Positions 53,235-61,644 of a stretch of DNA of 64,000 nt are shown here, one piece after another (position 1 is the first letter of the stretch; the number at the start of each line of letters is the position of its first letter). The stretch is from Gemmatimonadota bacterium (GTDB taxonomy: Bacteria; Gemmatimonadota; Gemmatimonadetes; Gemmatimonadales; Gemmatimonadaceae), in the NCBI GenBank assembly GCA_021299375.1, contig JAJTGR010000038.1:1-64000 (forward strand). The letters run 5' to 3'. The notes under the pieces are model-generated. The model worked only from the letters and a program-made list of their open reading frames with translations, ran no database searches and was not told the DNA's origin. The position numbers and the translations under genes are program-made.

Positions 53235-54437
53235 TTACCAGCGAAACTGACCGTAGCACCACCCAAGGCCGGTTCGTGCATCGTTGATTGATGCGTCGAC
53301 GCGAAACGCCGTGTACTTCGCCACCTCAAGGTCCGAGTCTACGGAGAGCGAGAGCAGGAATCTGGATCCGACTCGGTACGCTCCGGGGGCCAGGAAGCGT
53401 TGCCGTAGCTCCTGGCGATCAGCATACAACGCGTACGCGGTACCCCTCTTCGCTCCGGGACGCGGATACCAGATGATTCCACGGGCATCGATGAGCACGT
53501 GATTCATGGCGGAATCAACCTCCTGCCCTACTGCTCTGAGGGCCTCGCGTGTTTTCTCCGTAAGCACTCCGGGGACGACGTCGGCAAACTGCCGACTCAC
53601 GACCGCCTCGATGCCACCATACCGCTCGATGGACGTCCGTTGGAAAGGGTGCGACGCGGACCACACTTCCTTTCCCCCGACCGAAAGAAGTCGCACGCCC
53701 GTTGTATCGGCGAGAATCACGCCGCCTTCACAGACGGCACCTGCTCCCGCCGCAACCTCGTGCAAATCGAATCTGTACGAATTCCCTGACGTTACCAGAT
53801 CGACCTGCCTGACTCTGGCGATCGTCCCGATGGGCGACGGGGCAGCTTGGGGGACGCCCGCAAGCAGATGAATGGAATCCGCCCCAACGCGCACGCCTTC
53901 GCTGACCAACGGTCGCGGCTGCCCTGCGACAGCGACCCATCTGCCGTCGGCGAACCGACCAAGTAGAACCTGCCCGCGCTTGGCAGTGAACGGCCACTCA
54001 CGAAAATCGACTCGCCTGTTGGTTGCTCGGTATTCGTGATACAGGTAGCCGATCTGCCGCGTTCGGTCGAAGATCATGACCGTGTCGCCTGGCAGGGAGA
54101 ATACCCCCTCGATGTCCTCGAACTCCCCGGGACCCTGACCTCGTCGCCCGATCTGCGTAGTTGGACGACCGGTAGAATCGAAGAAGGCCACGCGCTGGGC
54201 GCGCCTATCCACCAAAGCCAGGTCGCCATGCCTCTGTTCAGCAACCAGATCCGGGTCCGTCGCGCCAAGGCCCACTTCATCGCCCGTGAGCGAGAAGATG
54301 CTATCGAGCTGAGATTCCTGCGGCGCCACCCTCCCTCGATCGTCGGCTTGGCTCTCCGAACCCTTCGAGTGATCGCAGCCCATGAGCAGGCACGGGAGGG
54401 CCAAGGTCGCGCACCAGAGACGGCTTCTCGTTCTCAT
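53235..54437 (-). CDS. Six-bladed beta-propeller lipoprotein
   Basis: ATG at 54437 gives a lipoprotein signal (MRTRSRLWCATLALPCLLMG then C); upstream ATGs at 54449 and 54443 are alternatives. The 400-residue product shows propeller blades with the family hallmark VAFFDSTGRPTTQIGRRGQG PGEF (about residues 80-103) and IEGVFSLPGDTVMIFDRTRQ. The fold resembles the NHL/6-bladed propeller family (often annotated as 6-bladed beta-propeller protein), common in Gemmatimonadota and Bacteroidota. A ligand-binding surface role is likely but unproven. It is the only intact member of the local family. Confidence 0.7.
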   Translation of the reverse strand: MRTRSRLWCATLALPCLLMGCDHSKGSESQADDRGRVAPQESQLDSIFSLTGDEVGLGATDPDLVAEQRHGDLALVDRRAQRVAFFDSTGRPTTQIGRRGQGPGEFEDIEGVFSLPGDTVMIFDRTRQIGYLYHEYRATNRRVDFREWPFTAKRGQVLLGRFADGRWVAVAGQPRPLVSEGVRVGADSIHLLAGVPQAAPSPIGTIARVRQVDLVTSGNSYRFDLHEVAAGAGAVCEGGVILADTTGVRLLSVGGKEVWSASHPFQRTSIERYGGIEAVVSRQFADVVPGVLTEKTREALRAVGQEVDSAMNHVLIDARGIIWYPRPGAKRGTAYALYADRQELRQRFLAPGAYRVGSRFLLSLSVDSDLEVAKYTAFRVDASINDARTGLGWCYGQFRW

Positions 54438-55028
54438 CGTCATGCCCATTGCTACGTGCACGGGAATGCTACGGCCGCATCGTGAGCATTGGTGCTCAAG
54501 TCAGCGTTCATGGCATTGAACCAAGAGGCGAAACCGAACCCGCTCGACGGGTGGTGAATCCAGGAGAAGCGGCGATCATCTCGACGATCCGTGCCACTGA
54601 GGGCGCTCCGCCGGACCGAAGCGGCACTGCCCCTCTCCGCTTCAGCAGCTGCTCGATCGTCGCTCCGCTTTCGTCTCCGAGCGCGGGGTCCAGCATTGTC
54701 CCTGACCTCACACTCGAATGGGAGATGTCGCCGGAGCCATTCACGGCATGCGACATTGGAAGTCCTTCGATGCCGGTGGCATCGATCTCCTGCATTACGC
54801 GAAACGATCGCCGATCGTGCCCATCACACGGCGTGTCCCGCCGACACCCTTCTACGATCGGTAAGCTCGCGACAGATACGCCGCAAGCGCGTTCCCGGAT
54901 GCCGTGATCAGTTCGCGTGAGCGAGTTGCAAGCCGATGCGCGGCGTGTCCCGTCGGCTCGCGCACCATCCCCACCGGCCGCGGTGCTTCCTTGCCGGCCG
55001 AGCAGGCGGCCGCTGCAGTTCGAGCCGG
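54438..55028. other. Gap between two beta-propeller loci, possibly decayed
   Basis: No gene is well supported in this 591-base stretch. On the minus strand, an open frame covering 54508-54900 encodes a plausible 120-residue segment (GCRRDTPCDGHDRRSFRVMQ, then ARIVEMIAASPGFTTRRAGS) with mixed codon use but no good start or ribosome binding site; the plus strand also has an open frame here. It may be a small gene or a remnant. Confidence 0.3.
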
Positions 55029-55779
55029 TCAGCGAGCCACGCGCGCCAACCCCGCCGCATCCCACCGCGCCCGCACAATGGCCGGGTACTCCTCGAGCGA
55101 CACCGCCACGAGATCCGCCATGCGGCCCGTGAGCACAGTGAGCCCGATCGGCAGGCGAAGGCTCGCCAGGTAGCGGCCGGTCGTGGCGACGTAGACATCG
55201 AGTGTGCGCCCGTCGAACGCCTCACCGGCCGGAAGCACGAACAGGTGTTCGCCCACGATCGCCACGTCACGAATGGCGGGCTTGGTGCCAGGTGGAAAGC
55301 CCGCCACCACCAGACCGTTGTCCCCGGCGAGTGGCACGCGTGGCGGGAGGGGCCGAGCGTCCAATCCGTCGACACCGGAATTCAGCGCGAGCGCACCAGC
55401 GCGGAGGAGAAAGATGCGCGCCGTGACCGTACTCACCGCCACCGCGCACGGCCAACAGCGAGGTGGGGTTCGCAAACTCACCCGGCCCCGGCCCGCGACG
55501 CCCGGCCCGCCAGAGCAATCGCCCGGTGGTGTCCATGGCGCTGAGTCGCCCGTCGCCGTCATCGAACCAGTAGATGCGTTGGTCGTCCGCTGTCAGCAAC
55601 AGCGGCCGCGCGAGCGTGTCGTCGCGGGCGCCGTCGCGCAGCGTGTCCACGCGCACGGGCAGTGTGACGTACCGGCGCGGCTGGAGATGCGACGTTGGGT
55701 GAGCAACCCTCGCGCCAGACAACAGGGCGGCGCATACCAGGGCGATCACGTGGGGCCTGACCACCGCAGTGTTGCGCAT
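55029..55779 (-). pseudogene. Frameshifted six-bladed beta-propeller gene
   Basis: ATG at 55779 starts a signal-like N-terminus (MRNTAVVRPHVIALVCAALL) and a blade with YWFDDGDGRLSAMDTTGRLL and GRRGPGPGEFANPTSLLAVR. The frame is then lost: after GGTGGCGGTG near 55435 the propeller continues only in another frame (VSTVTARIFLLRAGALALNS, VAIVGEHLFVLPAGEAFDGR, YLASLRLPIGLTVLTG), which runs to 55029. A gained or lost base in the GGTGGCGGTG run explains this. The joined protein (about 250 residues) is also shorter than the 400-residue neighbour. It is a second broken paralogue. Confidence 0.7.
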
Positions 55780-55953
55780 GTTTTGTTGAAGCTCATGATC
55801 GACGGTGAAGGACACCATAGACACGGTGAGGGTGCAGTGGTCCCCGCCAGGTGGCAAGCGAGCGCGACGACGGCGCAGGAGCACTCCGGGGCCGAGGAGG
55901 TGTGACGGCACCTATTGGCATACGTTTACTACAGCAAACACACGTACACGCCC

Positions 55954-56178
55954 ATGAAGACCAAACTGACCGTCACCATTGACCGCGACCTGCTCCCACG
56001 CGCCAAGCGATACGCGCGTGAGCGCGGCATGTCGCTCTCGGAGATCATCGAAGGGAGCCTGCGCCAGCTGAGCAGCAAGGGTGAGACGCCGTCGTTCTCG
56101 TCGCGCTGGCGTGGGCAGTTCGAACCTGCCCGCCATGATGACGCCCGTTTCGAGGCCTTGGCCAGGAAATACCTGTGA
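55954..56178 (+). CDS. Ribbon-helix-helix-type antitoxin (DUF6364-like)
   Basis: The start is the ATG at 55954 (a frame from 55915 is longer). The 74-residue product has a ribbon-helix-helix-like N-terminus (MKTKLTVTIDRDLLPRAKRY, then GMSLSEIIEGSLRQL) and a C-terminal toxin-binding tail. It ends with a GTGA overlap into the PIN-domain toxin gene. It is expected to repress the operon and neutralise the toxin. Confidence 0.85.
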   Translation: MKTKLTVTIDRDLLPRAKRYARERGMSLSEIIEGSLRQLSSKGETPSFSSRWRGQFEPARHDDARFEALARKYL

Positions 56179-56585
56179 TCGTCCTGGTGGACACGGATGT
56201 GCTGGTCGACCTCGCCCTTGGCCCTGCGCCCTGCGCCGATGACGCGGCCGCCCTGGTCGATGCCCTCGAGCGGGGCGCGGCCCGTGTGTTCGTAGCGTGG
56301 CACACCGTGTCGAATTTCTTCTCTCTCGTGTCGGCTCGGCAGGGCGCCACGGCGACCCGTCGATTCATCGATGATCTCATGCAGTTCATCGACATCGCCC
56401 CCGCGACCACGGTCCATCTGCGCGCGGCGTCGGCGCTGGCACTCAAGGATTTCGAGGACGCGATGCAGGTCGGCGCCGCCCTGGCGTGTGGCGCGGAAGT
56501 CATCGCGACCCGCAACACGCGCGACTCTCGCAAGTCACCCATCCCGGCGCTGGCGCCGGCGCAGGTGCTGTCGCGATTGCTGTAA
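56175..56585 (+). CDS. PIN-domain toxin (VapC-like)
   Basis: GTG at 56175 within a GTGA overlap. The 136-residue product has the PIN acidic residues: VLVDTDVLVDLAL at the N-terminus (D6, D8 and D12), then a central E-containing helix (the usual E is near DALERGAARV) and a C-terminal D in DFEDAMQVGAA, followed by ATRNTRDSRKS. PIN toxins are metal-dependent RNases, often cutting tRNA or rRNA. It is coupled with the antitoxin upstream. Confidence 0.88.
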   Translation: MIVLVDTDVLVDLALGPAPCADDAAALVDALERGAARVFVAWHTVSNFFSLVSARQGATATRRFIDDLMQFIDIAPATTVHLRAASALALKDFEDAMQVGAALACGAEVIATRNTRDSRKSPIPALAPAQVLSRLL

Positions 56586-56687
56586 CGTGTCGTCGCCACG
56601 GCCGCGGGAGAGCCACCGAAGGGCTCAGGACCCGTCGGCGTACCCACCGCGACCGTCCGACCTTGCACACCCTCACGCGCCAGTCCC

Positions 56688-57098
56688 TCACCACACCAAC
56701 CCCACCCCCGCACAACCGGCGATCGCCGGATCGCGCGTGATGAGCGGCAGCTCGAGCGCCATGGCCGTCGCCGCAATCACGCGATCACCCCGCTCAGGGA
56801 TCGCGAACAGCTGGTGGGCCGTGCGCACGATCTGGTCCGTCAACGGCTGCGCAATGAAACACGGATTGCCGAACACCCCGTCCATCCAGTCATCGAACGG
56901 TACCTGCAGCATGATCCTGCCGAGGTGCGCCAACTCGCTCACTTCAGCCAGGACGAGCGCCGGCACGTACACAGCTGCCTGACCCACATCGGCCCGCTGA
57001 AAGAGTGCGAGCGCGTGGCGCCCAAGCTTTCGATGTGCACGCGGCTCGCCATACCACAACAGACTGTGCGTGTCGGTGACCGCAATTTCCGCCGCCAT
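56688..57098 (-). CDS. PIN-domain toxin (VapC-like)
   Basis: ATG at 57098, in a TGATG junction with the antitoxin gene. The 136-residue product begins IAVTDTHSLLWYGEP, the classic D-T-H-x-L-L-W PIN start, and contains VLAEVSELAHLG (acidic residue) and RGDRVIAATAMALELPLITRD near the end. This second PIN toxin is convergent with the first pair, about 100 bases away. Different antitoxin types in two adjacent pairs suggest independent acquisition. Confidence 0.9.
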   Translation of the reverse strand: MAAEIAVTDTHSLLWYGEPRAHRKLGRHALALFQRADVGQAAVYVPALVLAEVSELAHLGRIMLQVPFDDWMDGVFGNPCFIAQPLTDQIVRTAHQLFAIPERGDRVIAATAMALELPLITRDPAIAGCAGVGLVW

Positions 57099-57484
57099 CA
57101 GAGCGCGTCGAACTTGGCCGTGGCACGCTCGGCCTGCGCCGCCCGCAGTGCCGCCAGGGAACGGTCGAGATCATCGCCTTCAGCTGACATCGTCAGCGAA
57201 CCCGCCAACGCGAAGCGCGGCCCCGCCGCCGGTCCGACCAGCGCCCGCACCGTGGCCTCCAGATCGCGGACGTACTGCTGGTAACGCTCGCTCACCAGCA
57301 TCGCACGTCCCGGCAGGTCCTTGTGTTCGACATAGACCACTTGGCGCCCGTCCTTGACCACCGACTCCAGCAGGGGAAAGAACTGCTCCCGCGCCTTGGT
57401 GGCCTTCACGGACGTTTCGCGCTCCTCATGGCTCGCCAAGAGGGCGAGCGCGGTGGCCGCGTTGATCTCGGACGGCGCGGTCAT
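57098..57484 (-). CDS. Phd/YefM-family antitoxin
   Basis: ATG at 57484 (ten residues of a longer frame are dropped; upstream CGCCATGAC follows a weak ribosome binding site). The 128-residue product has the Phd/YefM core SVKATKAREQFFPLLESVVK, then DGRQVVYVEHKDLPGRAMLV and SERYQQYVRDL. The C-terminal half is longer than usual and likely binds the toxin. It is the first gene of the pair. The operon sits about 230 bases upstream of tRNA-Arg in the opposite orientation. Confidence 0.85.
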   Translation of the reverse strand: MTAPSEINAATALALLASHEERETSVKATKAREQFFPLLESVVKDGRQVVYVEHKDLPGRAMLVSERYQQYVRDLEATVRALVGPAAGPRFALAGSLTMSAEGDDLDRSLAALRAAQAERATAKFDAL

Positions 57485-57712
57485 GGCGACACTCCTGTAC
57501 AGGTGTACGTACAACTGTACACAGTCCTCGGTGCAGATTCAATGCCGGGCCATCGAACCCGAGTACGTCTCGGCCTATGCACATTCCTTGCCGCCCGCCC
57601 CCCCGCCCCGTTAGGTTGCCCAGTCTGGCGGGCGATGGGTCGGTCAGTGTGGCCGACGCAGCACCCCCCAGGCGGCTTTCCTGGCAGCCCCACCGCCCGG
57701 TTCGCCCGCATT

Positions 57713-57786
57713 GCGCGCGTAGCTCAGTTGGATAGAGCGTCTGCCTCCGGAGCAGAAGGTCGCAGGTTCGAGTCCTGCCGCGCGCA
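57713..57786 (+). tRNA. tRNA-Arg(CCG)
   Basis: A complete cloverleaf can be drawn: acceptor GCGCGCG with CGCGCGC and discriminator A, D arm GCTC AGTTGGATA GAGC, anticodon arm TCTGC CTCCGGA GCAGA (anticodon CCG), variable loop AGGTC, T arm GCAGG TTCGAGT CCTGC. CCA is not encoded. No intron. It reads toward rho, and rho starts about 80 bases further on. Confidence 0.95.
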
Positions 57787-57867
57787 TGGCCTGGCCGTTC
57801 ACGCCACGCCGGATCGGCTCCGGCCGCAGTGCCGGTGGCCGCCCGCTCCCCATGTTCTCCTTGCCTA

Positions 57868-59121
57868 GTGCACGTCGCCGAACTGAAGCGGAAGTCGGTC
57901 CCGGAGCTGCTGGCACTCGCCGAGTCGCTGCAGCTCACGAGCGTGACCGGCCTGCGCAAGCAGGAGCTCATCTTTCGCATCGAGCAGGCGCTGCTCGAAA
58001 CCGAGACGACGCTCTACGGTGAAGGCGTCCTTGAGGTGCTGCCCGAAGGGTACGGCTTCCTTCGCGCGCAGGACTTCAACTACCTGCACGGCCCCGACGA
58101 CATCTACGTTTCTCCGTCCCAGGTCAAGCGCTTCGACCTCCGCACCGGCGACACGGTGATGGGCGAAGTCCGCCCCCCCAAGGAATGGGAACGGTACCTC
58201 GCGCTCCTCAAGGTGGAGCGCATAAACGGTGGTGACCCCGAGCAGTCCAAATTGCGCAGCGCTTTCGACAACCTGACCGCCAAGTACCCCGACGAGCGCA
58301 TCCGCCTCGAGCGAGCCAACGGGGAAGTCGCGACTCGCGTGTGCGACATCATCGCCCCCCTCGGCAAGGGGCAGCGGGCCCTCATCGTCGCGCCCCCCAA
58401 GGGCGGCAAGACGATTCTGCTGCAGCAGCTCGCCAACGCCATCGTCGAGAACCATCCGGAAATCACGCTCATCGTGCTCCTCATCGACGAGCGTCCGGAA
58501 GAGGTCACCGACATGCAGGCGAGCTGCCCGAAGGCCGAGGTGATCTGCTCCACCTTCGACGAAACCGCCGAACGCCACGTGCAGGTGGCCGGCATGGTGC
58601 TCGAGAAGGCCAAGCGTCTGGTGGAGAGCGGCAAGGATGTCGTCATCCTGCTCGACTCCATCACCCGCCTGGCCCGCGCCCACAACGCGGTGGCCCCGCA
58701 GGGTGGCAAGCTGATGTCGGGCGGTATGGAAGCCACCGCCATGCAGAAGCCCAAGGCGTTCTTCGGCGCCGCGCGCAACCTCACCGAGGGCGGTTCGCTC
58801 ACCATCGTGGCCACGGCGCTCATCGAGACCAACTCGCGCATGGACGAGCTGATCTTCGAGGAGTTCAAGGGCACCGGCAACATGGAGCTGGTCCTCGACC
58901 GCAAGCTGGCCGAGAAGCGCATCTTCCCCGCCATCGACATCAACAAGTCGGGGACGCGCCGCGAGGAGCTGCTCCTCACCCCCAAGGAGCAGCAGCGGGT
59001 GTTCCTGCTGCGCACGTTCCTTGCCGACATGCCGTCCGACGAGGCGATGCTCTTCCTGCTCAAGCGCATGGAGCGCGCGAAGAACAACCAGGAGTTCTTC
59101 GAGCAGATGGCCGAAGCGTGA
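57868..59121 (+). CDS. rho: Transcription termination factor Rho
   Basis: GTG at 57868 gives [20 protein letters not shown], aligning with the E. coli start MNLTELK...; the longer frame from 57829 has no family match. The 417-residue product has the N-terminal helical and RNA-binding cold-shock-like domains ([32 protein letters not shown]) and the RecA-type ATPase: P-loop APPKGGKT (175-182), [30 protein letters not shown] (Walker B), and the RNA-gripping Q and R loops. It ends untranslated genes and protects the chromosome. No insertion domain is present. It overlaps ruvX by 4 bases. Confidence 0.97.
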   Translation: MHVAELKRKSVPELLALAESLQLTSVTGLRKQELIFRIEQALLETETTLYGEGVLEVLPEGYGFLRAQDFNYLHGPDDIYVSPSQVKRFDLRTGDTVMGEVRPPKEWERYLALLKVERINGGDPEQSKLRSAFDNLTAKYPDERIRLERANGEVATRVCDIIAPLGKGQRALIVAPPKGGKTILLQQLANAIVENHPEITLIVLLIDERPEEVTDMQASCPKAEVICSTFDETAERHVQVAGMVLEKAKRLVESGKDVVILLDSITRLARAHNAVAPQGGKLMSGGMEATAMQKPKAFFGAARNLTEGGSLTIVATALIETNSRMDELIFEEFKGTGNMELVLDRKLAEKRIFPAIDINKSGTRREELLLTPKEQQRVFLLRTFLADMPSDEAMLFLLKRMERAKNNQEFFEQMAEA

Positions 59122-59603
59122 CGGCGACCACGGCGGGGCGACTGTTCGCCGTGGACTGGGGCGACAAGCGCATCGGTCTCGCCATCAGCGACGAACTCGG
59201 CATGCTCGCCTCGCCCGCCGGCGTGATCGCCCGCCGTGCCGGCAAGCGCCCGCCCATCGCCGAGCTCATGCGCCAGGCCGAGGAGCGTGGTGCGACCGGT
59301 TATGTGTTCGGGCTGCCACTGGACCCGTCGGGCAGCGAGACGGACCGCACGCGGGAAGTGCGCGAGGTGGCCGCCAAGCTGGCGGCGCGCCAACCGCTAC
59401 CGGTGCGCCTGGTGGATGAGCGCTTCACCACGTCATCCGCCCTGCGGAGCATTCGTGAGCAGGGCGGCTCCACCCGCGGCCGCAAGGCCGATGTCGATGC
59501 CATGGCCGCGTGTGTGCTGCTGGAGAGTGTGCTGCGCGCGACGTCGCAGGGGGTCGAGTTGGGTGAACCGGTCGTGGCGGCCGTTGAGTCGGGGCGGAAC
59601 TGA
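59118..59603 (+). CDS. ruvX: RuvX/YqgF family Holliday junction resolvase-like RNase H-fold protein
   Basis: GTG at 59118 overlaps the rho stop (GTGA). The 161-residue product has the RNase H-like start [37 protein letters not shown] (the family PL-x-x-x-G-S), [14 protein letters not shown], and [15 protein letters not shown]. Members process 5' ends of pre-16S rRNA in some bacteria. It is a short, well-conserved gene in many phyla; length fits the family. Confidence 0.92.
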   Translation: MTATTAGRLFAVDWGDKRIGLAISDELGMLASPAGVIARRAGKRPPIAELMRQAEERGATGYVFGLPLDPSGSETDRTREVREVAAKLAARQPLPVRLVDERFTTSSALRSIREQGGSTRGRKADVDAMAACVLLESVLRATSQGVELGEPVVAAVESGRN

Positions 59604-59771
59604 TTGACGGAGCTTTGGAGGTGCGGAGGTAAAGAGGATTCCTCGTTTTTCCTCTCCACAGCTCCTGAGCTCCGAAGCTCCATCGTTCAGGGACGCAGTT
59701 CTCAGCCAATGCGATGTTGTTCAGCCCCACCACACGCCGCCGTCTCGTAATTCCCCGCACGTCCCACGCGC
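59604..59771. other. Gap between ruvX and mltG
   Basis: This 168-base stretch has two T-rich segments and partly matching AGCTCC/GGAGCT motifs that may form a terminator-like hairpin (GGAGCTT near 59609 and AAGCTCC near 59676). No gene. Confidence 0.35.
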
Positions 59772-60803
59772 ATGGCCCGTAAACGATCCAGGAACTCGCG
59801 CCTGCTGACCCTCGGCGCCCTCGCGGCGGCGATCGTCGTGGGCGCATGGGTGTGGCGGGAGATCGCCGGTGCCGCGAGCCCCACCGGCGAGCCGGCACGT
59901 GTGGTGGTGCCACGCGGCGCCAGCGTGCGGGTGGCCGCCGAATCGCTGTCGGCTCGGGGGGTGATCGGCTCCCCGCGTCTGTTTCGGCTCTTCGCGCGCA
60001 TGACCGGAGCGGAAACCACGATCAAGCCGGGCACCTATCAGTTCGCCACCGACGCCGGCTACCGCGACGTGCTCGACGCCCTGGTGACCGGGCGCGGACT
60101 CATGGCGACCGTGGTCATCCCCGAAGGCTTCGACCTGCGGGACATCACGCCGGCACTCAGCAAGGCCCTGCACGTGCCGGCCGACTCGGTGCGCGCGGCC
60201 GTGACCGACACCACCTGGCTGCGAAAGCTCGAGGTGCCGGTGCCCAGTCTCGAGGGCTATCTCTTTCCCGCCACGTACACGTTTCCGGCAGGCACCACCG
60301 CGCGTGATGCGGTCGACGCCATGATCGAGCGGTTCCTCGATGCGTGGAAGCCCGAATGGGATGCGCGCCTGCAGGCGATGTCCATTGCGCGCCACGACGC
60401 CATCACCATGGCGAGCATCGTGGAGAAGGAGGCCCGCAAGCCCGAGGAACGTCCCATCATCAGCGCGGTGTACTGGAACCGCGTGAAGAAGGGGATGCGG
60501 TTGCAGGCCGACCCCACCGTGCAGTATGCACTGCCGCAGCATGTGGCGCGCGTGCTGTACAAGGACCTCGAAGTCGACTCGAAATACAACACGTACCGGT
60601 ACGCTGGCCTGCCACCCGGCCCGATCGCCTCGCCGGGCGAAGCGAGTATTGCGGCTGCACTGTCGCCGGCCGATGTGCCCTACCTGTTCTTCGTGGCGCG
60701 CCCCGACGGCGGGCACGAGTTCCGCACCACATTCGCCGAGCACTCCAAGGCCATCGCCAGGATCAAGCAGGCGAAGCGGGCGGCGGCCCCGGCGCCGCGT
60801 TGA
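59772..60803 (+). CDS. mltG: Endolytic murein transglycosylase MltG
   Basis: The 343-residue product has a basic N-terminus (MARKRSRNSRLLTLGALAAA), a membrane anchor, a LysM-like region (RVVVPRGASVRVAAESLSAR), the catalytic glutamate motif MASIVEKEARKPEERP, SAVYWNRVKKGMRLQADPTV and the YLF-box VPYLFFVARPDGGHEF near the C-terminus. It cuts glycan strands during cell wall synthesis and sets their length. It lies directly upstream of a GT2 gene (2 bases between stop and GTG). Confidence 0.95.
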   Translation: MARKRSRNSRLLTLGALAAAIVVGAWVWREIAGAASPTGEPARVVVPRGASVRVAAESLSARGVIGSPRLFRLFARMTGAETTIKPGTYQFATDAGYRDVLDALVTGRGLMATVVIPEGFDLRDITPALSKALHVPADSVRAAVTDTTWLRKLEVPVPSLEGYLFPATYTFPAGTTARDAVDAMIERFLDAWKPEWDARLQAMSIARHDAITMASIVEKEARKPEERPIISAVYWNRVKKGMRLQADPTVQYALPQHVARVLYKDLEVDSKYNTYRYAGLPPGPIASPGEASIAAALSPADVPYLFFVARPDGGHEFRTTFAEHSKAIARIKQAKRAAAPAPR

Positions 60804-60804
60804 C

Positions 60805-61644
60805 GTGACCACACCCACCACGTCGCTGCTGTTGGCCACCTACAACTGGCCGCAGGCGCTCGCGTTGGTATTGGCCGCCGTGCGCCGGCAGACGGTACGG
60901 CCACTCGAAGTCCTCATCGCCGACGATGGATCGGGACCCGAGACGCGTGATCTCATTGCACGTGAAGCCGCGACCTTTCCGGTGCCGCTCGTACACGTGT
61001 GGCACGAGGATCGTGGCTTTCGTGCGGCCGCCATTCGCAATCAGGCCATCACCCGCGCGAACGGCGACTATATCGTGCAGATCGACGGTGACATCGTACT
61101 GCACCCGGGCGCCCTTGCGGCGCATGTCGCGTGGGCGCGTCGCGGTACGTTCGTGCAGGGCTCGCGGGCCTTGCTCACCGAAGCGCGCACCACCGAACTG
61201 CTTCGCACCGGCCTGGTGCCGCTGGGCCCGTTCTCGCGCGGCGTGCAACGCCGACTGAACGCGTGGCACGCGCCATGGCTGGCGCCCCTCTCGCGCGGAA
61301 CCCGCGACACCATCGAGCGCATCCGCGGCTGTCACATTGCCTTCTGGCGCGATGACCTGCTGCGCGTGAACGGCTACGACGAGGCCTACGAAGGCTGGGG
61401 CCGCGAGGACAGCGATCTCACGCTTCGCCTCGGCAATGCGGGCGTGGTGCGCCGCAATCTCAAGTTCGGCGCTGTCGCCTTTCACCTCTGGCACCGTCAG
61501 CAGAGCCGGGACGCTTTCGACCGCAACAGCGAACGCCTCGCGCAGGCGCGCCGTGAGGGGCGTGTGCGCGCGCAGCGCGGGCTCGACCAGTACCTCACCT
61601 CAACCCCCGCGGCGCCGCCGGCCGCGAGTCAGGAGTCGGCATGA
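60805..61644 (+). CDS. GT2-family glycosyltransferase
   Basis: GTG at 60805 directly after the MltG stop. The 279-residue product has the GT-A features: TSLLLATYNWPQALALVLAA, VLIADDGSGPETR, the D-x-D in IVQIDGDIVLHPGA, and the acceptor-region motif GYDEAYEGWGREDSDLTLRL (the conserved E-D). Soluble, no membrane span, so it probably acts on an intracellular acceptor or an intermediate of surface glycan assembly. The product is unknown. It overlaps the next gene by 4 bases. Confidence 0.9.
   Translation: MTTPTTSLLLATYNWPQALALVLAAVRRQTVRPLEVLIADDGSGPETRDLIAREAATFPVPLVHVWHEDRGFRAAAIRNQAITRANGDYIVQIDGDIVLHPGALAAHVAWARRGTFVQGSRALLTEARTTELLRTGLVPLGPFSRGVQRRLNAWHAPWLAPLSRGTRDTIERIRGCHIAFWRDDLLRVNGYDEAYEGWGREDSDLTLRLGNAGVVRRNLKFGAVAFHLWHRQQSRDAFDRNSERLAQARREGRVRAQRGLDQYLTSTPAAPPAASQESA

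Noticed and set aside
54508-55065. 185-residue minus-strand frame in the propeller gap
   Set aside because: Codon use is mixed, there is no start signal, and both strands are open; listed only as a possible remnant.
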